This document shows, one piece after another, positions 6,636 to 10,235 of a stretch of 10,235 bases of DNA. Origin of the DNA: Prevotella sp. UBA4376 (GTDB lineage Bacteria; Bacteroidota; Bacteroidia; Bacteroidales; Bacteroidaceae); assembly GCA_002391185.1 (NCBI GenBank), contig DGRY01000007.1:1-10235 (forward strand), written 5' to 3'. Under the pieces are notes generated by a model. That model was given only the letters and a program-made list of their open reading frames with translations. It searched no databases and was not told the origin of the DNA. Both the position numbers and the translations under genes were made by a program. How positions within the stretch are numbered: position 1 is the first letter of the stretch; every line of letters starts with the position of its first letter.

Positions 6636-7745
6636 TTATAACAGCAACAAATAAATGTTGTAGATAATATATCCAAGCAAAGCCACAGCAACCACAACAC
6701 CTACAGAGATAATACTCTTGATGACTATTCTGTTATTGCGACTCTTCTTGTCGTCATCACTCAACTTCGGAACGATGCGTTCCTCGGTAGGTTTATCATC
6801 CTGTTTTGTCTGATCAATAAAGTTTACTGCATTAACTAAGTTAAGGTCGTTCTCATTGATCAGAGTAGAATACTTAGCAAACTTCACGAGATCGGCAGTA
6901 AAGAAAATCTCATGCAATTCATCAATCATCTTTTTGTCACCCCTCTGCTGAAGAGCATCGATAATCTCCGAACTTGTCATCTCCATAGCATTGAATCCGA
7001 AACGTTCCTGAATATATTTTCTCAGCGTCTCAGTGAGCTTGGTGTAATAAGCTTTTTGGTCTTCACTCTGCACCAGTTGCTCTGCCTTTATTTGGTCTAT
7101 TTCCTTTAAGGCTCTCTGGTGTGCAGGCACATGCTTCACAATGCGTATATGAGTGATTATAGGCTTATTTTGTTTTAGTCTATAAACAAGATAAACTATT
7201 GCGACACAAATTATTACCAATAGCACGCTCAACCAAAAGTAAGTGCTCCATTCGTTCCAGTCAAATGGGTTAGCTTGTACATCCTTTGGAGGAAAGAACT
7301 GGTTAGGATGCAGTGTATCTACATCTACTGTGAGCACCTTCAAAGCCAACTGATTGCCACTGTAGTTTCGTCCACCCACCTTAACATTTAGAGCAGGAAT
7401 GGCATAAACCTTCTCGTCAAACGAAGTGAGCTGATAGGTGCGGCTCACCTGAATCATGTCGTTGTCAAGATTTGTGGTGTCGCCGTCTTTCCAACTCACC
7501 ACCTCAACGCCAGGAGTAATCATCTGTGCACGTTTAAACTCAGGGAGCACGGCTTTCTGTCCGCGCTTCATGTTCACCGTGAGGTGCAGTCCAGTTTGCT
7601 GTCCAATGAAAATCTGCACCGAGTCAATCTTCTGCTCCACCTGCACCTGAGCATTCATAGCTACCGCACAACATAAAAGCAGAAGAACCGTCAATGCCAT
7701 TCTTCCTACAGGCGTCTTATATTTAATATGTTCTTTCAATGCCAT
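6636..7745 (-). CDS. Uncharacterised Bat-operon membrane protein with BatD-like N-terminal half
   Basis: A 369-residue protein. Residues 1-32 form a signal peptide (hydrophobic core A-L-T-V-L-L-L-L-C-C-A-V-A, cleavage near MNA/QV). Residues 35-145 are a beta-rich periplasmic domain reminiscent of the BatD N-terminus (F-I-G-Q-Q-T-G-L-H-L-T, then L-P-E-F and P-G-V-E-V-V at 67-84). A membrane helix lies at 168-189. A cytoplasmic helical domain (about 205-315, with L-R-K-Y-I-Q-E-R-F and S-S-E-I-I-D-A-L) resembles the cytoplasmic part of BatD and DUF4381-type proteins of MoxR clusters. Residues 312-338 are charged, and a last helix spans about 341-369. It starts 4 bases after the DUF58 stop and ends 13 bases before batA, so it is a core operon member. 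It is probably a membrane partner of the DUF58 or VWA proteins, but its function is unknown. M16 is a possible alternative start. Confidence 0.88.
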   Translation of the reverse strand: MALKEHIKYKTPVGRMALTVLLLLCCAVAMNAQVQVEQKIDSVQIFIGQQTGLHLTVNMKRGQKAVLPEFKRAQMITPGVEVVSWKDGDTTNLDNDMIQVSRTYQLTSFDEKVYAIPALNVKVGGRNYSGNQLALKVLTVDVDTLHPNQFFPPKDVQANPFDWNEWSTYFWLSVLLVIICVAIVYLVYRLKQNKPIITHIRIVKHVPAHQRALKEIDQIKAEQLVQSEDQKAYYTKLTETLRKYIQERFGFNAMEMTSSEIIDALQQRGDKKMIDELHEIFFTADLVKFAKYSTLINENDLNLVNAVNFIDQTKQDDKPTEERIVPKLSDDDKKSRNNRIVIKSIISVGVVVAVALLGYIIYNIYLLLL

Positions 7746-7749
7746 ATTT

Positions 7750-8619
7750 TTAGCTTCTTTGCTTAAACAGCAGCATCAACGCACGCACATAGTCATCGTT
7801 GGTAGCCACTGAAGTCCAGTCAACCTTACTCTTATTGAAACACTTGCGCAGAGCATCCTCGCGTTCCAGCCAGTAAAGGGTGTGAGCCTTACGTAACTTA
7901 CTGCTGCTTGTGTCGATAATCATCTCGTGTCCCGTTTCGGCATCACGCACCTTCATCAACCCGATATCAGGCAGAGACTTTGCACGAGGATCATACACCT
8001 GCACAGCCACCACATCATGCTTTGAATTGGCAATCTGCAATTCCTTGGTAAAGTCATTACGGGTGTAGAAATCGCTCAACAGGAAAGCAGTTGTACGTCG
8101 TTTCATCATTCGGGTGAAATAGCTCACCGCCATACCTATGTCTGTTTTCTTACTCTCTGGTTTAAAGTCAAGCAGCTCTCTAATGATATACAGAATGTGC
8201 TTACGTCCCTTCTTTGGAGGAATATATTTCTCTATGCGGTCAGAGAAGAAGATAACCCCAATCTTATCATTGTTCTGAATGGCACTGAAAGCAATCGTTG
8301 CAGCAATCTCGGTAACCATATCATTCTTTGTTTGATGGGTGGTACCAAAATCAAGCGAACCACTGACGTCAACCAGCAACATCACAGTAAGTTCACGCTC
8401 CTCCTCATACACTTTCACATAAGGACGATGAAAACGTGCTGTAACGTTCCAGTCGATATCTCGAACATCATCGCCATATTGGTACTCGCGCACCTCACTA
8501 AAGGCCATACCCCTACCTTTGAAGGCAGAATGATACTGACCTGCGAAGATATTCTGACTCAGTCCGCGAGTCTTTATCTCTATCTTCCTAACCCTTTTTA
8601 ATATGTTCGATGTTTCCAT
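7750..8619 (-). CDS. DUF58 protein with von Willebrand A-type MIDAS site, MoxR partner
   Basis: A 289-residue soluble protein without a signal peptide or membrane segment. It carries the DUF58 hallmark G37-x2-F-x-E-x-R-x-Y-x-x-G-D50-D51-x-R-x-I-D56-W57-x-x-T-A-R62. A VWA-like fold follows, with D84-V-S86-G-S88, T159-D-I-G and D183 in L-L-S-D-F, so the metal site looks complete. Genes of this family typically sit directly after moxR, and the product is taken to be a cytoplasmic adaptor or substrate of the MoxR ATPase. Here moxR lies upstream but is separated by 454 bases of repeats. A 16-base perfect hairpin ends eight bases before the start codon. The 289-residue length is near the family norm. 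Confidence 0.94.
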   Translation of the reverse strand: METSNILKRVRKIEIKTRGLSQNIFAGQYHSAFKGRGMAFSEVREYQYGDDVRDIDWNVTARFHRPYVKVYEEERELTVMLLVDVSGSLDFGTTHQTKNDMVTEIAATIAFSAIQNNDKIGVIFFSDRIEKYIPPKKGRKHILYIIRELLDFKPESKKTDIGMAVSYFTRMMKRRTTAFLLSDFYTRNDFTKELQIANSKHDVVAVQVYDPRAKSLPDIGLMKVRDAETGHEMIIDTSSSKLRKAHTLYWLEREDALRKCFNKSKVDWTSVATNDDYVRALMLLFKQRS

Positions 8620-8627
8620 TAGTTTGC

Positions 8628-8643
8628 GCGGAGCAAGCTCCGC
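8628..8643. repeat. Perfect hairpin just upstream of the DUF58 start
   Basis: GCGGAGC-AA-GCTCCGC, a seven-base perfect inverted repeat. On the transcript strand it folds as six base pairs closed by C-T-T-G, the stable CUUG-type tetraloop closed by G-C. It lies where a Shine-Dalgarno site would be, ending eight bases before the ATG at 8619. No T-run follows in the direction of transcription, so it is not an intrinsic terminator. Confidence 0.75.
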
Positions 8644-8715
8644 TAATTACTTCCTTCACTGTTATGTTTGCCCCAGCTGCGCTGACAGCAAACGCTCAGT
8701 CAGTGACCGTTGGTT
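8644..8715. repeat. Dispersed hairpin repeat, copy 2 (moxR-DUF58 gap)
   Basis: It has the same layout as the copy before batD: head TAATTACTTCCTTC, hairpin 8666-8693 with arms GTTTGC/GCAAAC and inner CAGC-TGC-GCTG, and tail CGCTCAGTCAGTGACC followed by GTTGGTT. On the transcript strand the loop is GCA instead of GAA, so the G-N-A pattern is kept although the sequence changes. Confidence 0.85.
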
Positions 8716-8743
8716 GATAAATGAAAAATGAAAAATGATAAAG
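8716..8743. repeat. Short heptamer array GATAAAT/GAAAAAT
   Basis: Four seven-base units in register: GATAAAT, GAAAAAT, GAAAAAT, GATAAAG. It directly follows the tail of repeat copy 2. The stretch from 8744 to 8778 after it holds only a minor TTGC-AA-GCAA dyad (8762-8771). Confidence 0.65.
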
Positions 8744-8778
8744 AAGCGCAAAGCAGTCACGTTGCAAGCAATGCTATC

Positions 8779-8827
8779 GAAGATTGAAGATTGAAAATTG
8801 AAGATTGAATTTAAGCGCAAAGCGCTT
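8779..8827. repeat. Heptamer array GAAGATT plus perfect hairpin
   Basis: Units GAAGATT, GAAGATT, GAAAATT, GAAGATT (8779-8806) are followed by GAATTT and then a perfect inverted repeat AAGCGC-AAA-GCGCTT (8813-8827). The period is seven as in the batC-batD gap, but the unit sequence is different. Confidence 0.75.
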
Positions 8828-8829
8828 TA

Positions 8830-8871
8830 ATATTTCCATCTTTCATTATTTCAATATTTCCATCTTTCAAT
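8830..8871. repeat. Octamer array 1 (ATTTCCAT/CTTTCAAT family)
   Basis: Eight-base units in strict register: ATTTCCAT, CTTTCATT, ATTTCAAT, ATTTCCAT, CTTTCAAT (8832-8871), running straight into the head of repeat copy 3. A minus-strand frame across this DNA gives a repetitive peptide and is not considered a gene. Confidence 0.8.
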
Positions 8872-8943
8872 ATTTACTTCCCTCATCATTTCGGATGCAC
8901 CAGCTTCGCTGACAGCATCCACTCGGTCAGTGACCTTCGGTTC
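8872..8943. repeat. Dispersed hairpin repeat, copy 3, with compensatory stem changes
   Basis: Head ATTTACTTCCCTC, hairpin 8893-8920 and tail CACTCGGTCAGTGACC followed by TTCGGTT. The outer arms are GGATGC and GCATCC instead of GTTTGC and GCAAAC, so changes in one arm are matched in the other and the hairpin keeps its 28-base length. The inner stem CAGC-TTC-GCTG is identical to copy 1. The tail contains the palindrome GGTCA-G-TGACC. Confidence 0.85.
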
Positions 8944-9026
8944 AATATCTCCATCTTTCAATATTTCAATATTTCCATCTTTCAATATTTCAATATTTCC
9001 ATCTTTCCATCTTTCAACATTCCAAA
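8941..9026. repeat. Octamer array 2 (ATTTCCAT/CTTTCAAT family)
   Basis: About ten eight-base units in strict register: ATCTCCAT, CTTTCAAT, ATTTCAAT, ATTTCCAT, CTTTCAAT, ATTTCAAT, ATTTCCAT, CTTTCCAT, CTTTCAAC, ATTCCAAA (8947-9026). It uses the same units as octamer array 1, and the two arrays flank repeat copy 3. Confidence 0.85.
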
Positions 9027-9055
9027 TTACTTCCCTTCGGTCAGTGACCGTTGGT
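9024..9055. repeat. Dispersed repeat, copy 4, lacking the hairpin
   Basis: The head AAATTACTTCCCTTC joins directly to the tail CGGTCAGTGACCG plus TTGGTT, with the whole hairpin missing. The tail is a 13-base perfect palindrome centred on G. Between it and the moxR stop (9074) lie 18 bases resembling TTCATAA heptamer remnants. Confidence 0.7.
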
Positions 9056-9073
9056 TCCACATTCATAATTCAA

Positions 9074-10069
9074 TTAAGGTACTTCAACCTTATTAACTAT
9101 CTTACTGATAATCTCCTCGCTTGTCACGTTGCTCGCCTCTGCCTCGTAGCTCAAACCAATACGATGACGCATCACATCATGAACCACTGCACGCACATCC
9201 TCAGGCACCACATATCCACGATGCTTAATGAAAGCATAGGCACGTGCAGCCTTGGCAAGATTGATACTTGCACGTGGCGAACCACCGTATGTAATATAAT
9301 CTTTCAGCTCTGCCAATCCGTAACGCTCTGGGTAACGACTTGCAAACACGATGTCGGCAATATACTGAGCAATCTTCTCGTCGATATACACCTCGTTAAC
9401 CACCTCACGAGCCTTCATAATCTCTTCTGCTGATGTAACAGGAGTAACCTGTGGCATACTGCCCTGGATGTTCTCACGAATAATGAGTTTCTCCTCTTCA
9501 AGAGTAGGATAGTCAATAATCACCTTCAACATAAAACGGTCAACCTGAGCCTCAGGCAACTGATAAGTACCCTCCTGCTCTATTGGGTTCTGTGTAGCAA
9601 GCACAAGAAAAGGCTTAGGCAACTTAAAAGTGTTATCACCGATAGTAACCTCGTGTTCCTGCATAGCCTCCAGCAAAGCACTCTGCACCTTAGCAGGGGC
9701 ACGGTTAATCTCATCAGCCAGCACAAAGTTGGCAAACACAGGTCCCTTCTTTACATGGAACGACTCATCTTTCTGAGAATATATCTGAGTACCAACAACA
9801 TCAGCAGGAAGAAGATCTGGAGTGAACTGAATTCTGCTGAAATCGCCAGCTACCAACTGCGACAATGTTTTAATAGCAAGTGTCTTGGCCAAACCAGGAA
9901 CACCCTCTAACAAAATATGTCCATCACTGAGCAGTGATATTAAAAGTGAGTCGATAAGATGTTTCTGTCCTACGATAACACGGTTCATTCCCGTTACCAA
10001 ATTAGTAACGAAACCGCTCTGTTGTTCTATTCGGATATTTAATTCTCGAATGTCAATAGCTTCAGCCAT
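9074..10069 (-). CDS. moxR: MoxR-family AAA+ ATPase of the Bat operon
   Basis: A 331-residue cytoplasmic AAA+ protein, near the usual MoxR length. Motifs are Walker A GVPGLAKT (56-63), Walker B V-L-A-D119-E120-I-N-R-A-P, sensor 1 A-T-Q-N161-P, and the MoxR stretch Y-Q-L-P-E-A-Q-V-D-R-F (169-179), whose R178 fits the arginine finger. A C-terminal helical lid follows with S-P-R-A-S-I-N-L as the sensor 2 region. MoxR ATPases act as chaperone-like remodellers of VWA-domain partners, here probably the DUF58 protein, BatA and BatB. It is the first gene after the predicted promoter. The leader is AT-rich without a Shine-Dalgarno site. The gene ends 454 bases before the next, an unusually long gap compared with the other junctions. 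Confidence 0.95.
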   Translation of the reverse strand: MAEAIDIRELNIRIEQQSGFVTNLVTGMNRVIVGQKHLIDSLLISLLSDGHILLEGVPGLAKTLAIKTLSQLVAGDFSRIQFTPDLLPADVVGTQIYSQKDESFHVKKGPVFANFVLADEINRAPAKVQSALLEAMQEHEVTIGDNTFKLPKPFLVLATQNPIEQEGTYQLPEAQVDRFMLKVIIDYPTLEEEKLIIRENIQGSMPQVTPVTSAEEIMKAREVVNEVYIDEKIAQYIADIVFASRYPERYGLAELKDYITYGGSPRASINLAKAARAYAFIKHRGYVVPEDVRAVVHDVMRHRIGLSYEAEASNVTSEEIISKIVNKVEVP

Positions 10070-10118
10070 AATAGTATTAATTATTACGTTTAATTTTCTC
10101 TTTTGTCAAAACCTGACG

Positions 10119-10151
10119 CAAAAGTACAGAAATTAAAAGAGAGAAAACAAA
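10119..10151 (-). promoter_or_regulatory. Bacteroidetes-type promoter for the Bat operon
   Basis: On the coding strand TTTG (10151-10148), 21 bases, then TACTTTTG (10126-10119) match the Bacteroidetes primary sigma consensus TTTG ... TAnnTTTG. Transcription would start a few bases downstream, near 10110-10115, leaving a leader of about 40-45 bases before the moxR ATG. No other -7 box of this form was noticed in the two repeat-filled gaps. Confidence 0.7.
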
Positions 10152-10200
10152 ACTATTGACTAAATAATATTAAAATATAGTTTTTTTCAGGATACAATGA

Positions 10201-10235
10201 GAGTTAGAAGTTTGAAATTGGTTGCGCAAGCGCAA
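10201..10235. repeat. Edge of another heptamer/hairpin block upstream of the operon
   Basis: GAGTTAG near 10201-10207 is the reverse complement of the CTAACTC unit of the batC-batD gap. The last 14 bases are a perfect inverted repeat TTGCGC-AA-GCGCAA (10222-10235). The block is cut by the window edge, so its extent is unknown. Confidence 0.5.

Noticed and set aside
6623..6700. 26-residue N-terminal extension of BatA from an upstream in-frame ATG
   Set aside because: It would overlap the preceding gene by 65 bases. The residues are Cys/Leu-rich and unlike a BatA start, and the ATG at 6622 has a purine-rich leader.
3851..8827. Intrinsic terminators at the small GC-rich hairpins (3851-3865, 8628-8643, 8813-8827)
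   Set aside because: None is followed by a T-run in the direction of transcription, and they lie inside a likely single operon.
3809..9026. CRISPR array
   Set aside because: The repeat units are only 7-8 bases with no spacers, and no cas-like gene is present.
8851..9066. 71-codon minus-strand reading frame between moxR and the DUF58 gene
   Set aside because: It is translated from the octamer arrays and repeat copies 3 and 4, giving a repeating W-K-D-G-N-I-E-I-L peptide. It has no ribosome site and resembles no family, so it is best read as a by-product of the repeats.
8620..9073. Insertion sequence or transposon remnant
   Set aside because: There is no transposase-like coding trace and no single pair of terminal inverted repeats or target duplication. 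The sequence is a mosaic of small repeats instead.

Overview
The window reads as chromosomal DNA of a Bacteroidales bacterium, most likely Prevotella or a close relative. The grounds are a complete Bacteroidetes-type aerotolerance (Bat) operon with the usual gene order, a TTTG/TAnnTTTG promoter of the Bacteroidetes primary sigma factor type upstream of it, AT-rich leaders with few Shine-Dalgarno sites, and BatC/BatD/QueA sequence style. All supported genes lie on the minus strand, so transcription runs from right to left.

In transcription order: a promoter near 10119-10151; moxR (AAA+ ATPase, 10069-9074); a 454-base repeat-filled gap (9073-8620); a DUF58 protein (8619-7750); an uncharacterised membrane protein with a BatD-like N-terminal half (7745-6636); batA (6622-5624) and batB (5609-4587), both membrane-anchored von Willebrand A proteins; batC (4590-3904), a periplasmic TPR protein; a second repeat-filled gap (3903-3743); one long frame joining batD and batE (3742-1100); a PAP2-type phosphatase (1076-402); and the first 133 codons of queA (399 to beyond the left edge).

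The core is a MoxR/VWA system. A cytoplasmic MoxR ATPase is thought to remodel or load partners carrying MIDAS metal sites (DUF58, BatA, BatB). BatC, BatD and BatE supply periplasmic TPR, beta-rich and SH3-like surfaces for assembly at the inner membrane. The biochemical role of Bat proteins is unsettled: they were first linked to oxygen tolerance in Bacteroides fragilis, while work elsewhere points to general envelope stress. Most junctions are tight (4-base overlap to 23-base gaps), so this is probably one long transcript.

The parts a standard annotation would miss are the two repeat-filled gaps. They contain three full copies and one hairpin-less copy of an imperfect element of about 63-72 bases. 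Its 28-base hairpin is kept by compensatory base changes between copies (GTTTGC/GCAAAC versus GGATGC/GCATCC), and its loop on the transcript strand stays G-N-A. The copies are interleaved with tandem arrays of 7- and 8-base units and small perfect hairpins, in a similar modular order in both gaps. The copy before batD ends exactly at the start codon and supplies its Shine-Dalgarno-like site. The second notable point is the batD-batE fusion, which keeps a signal-peptide-like segment and an ATGA relic at the join.
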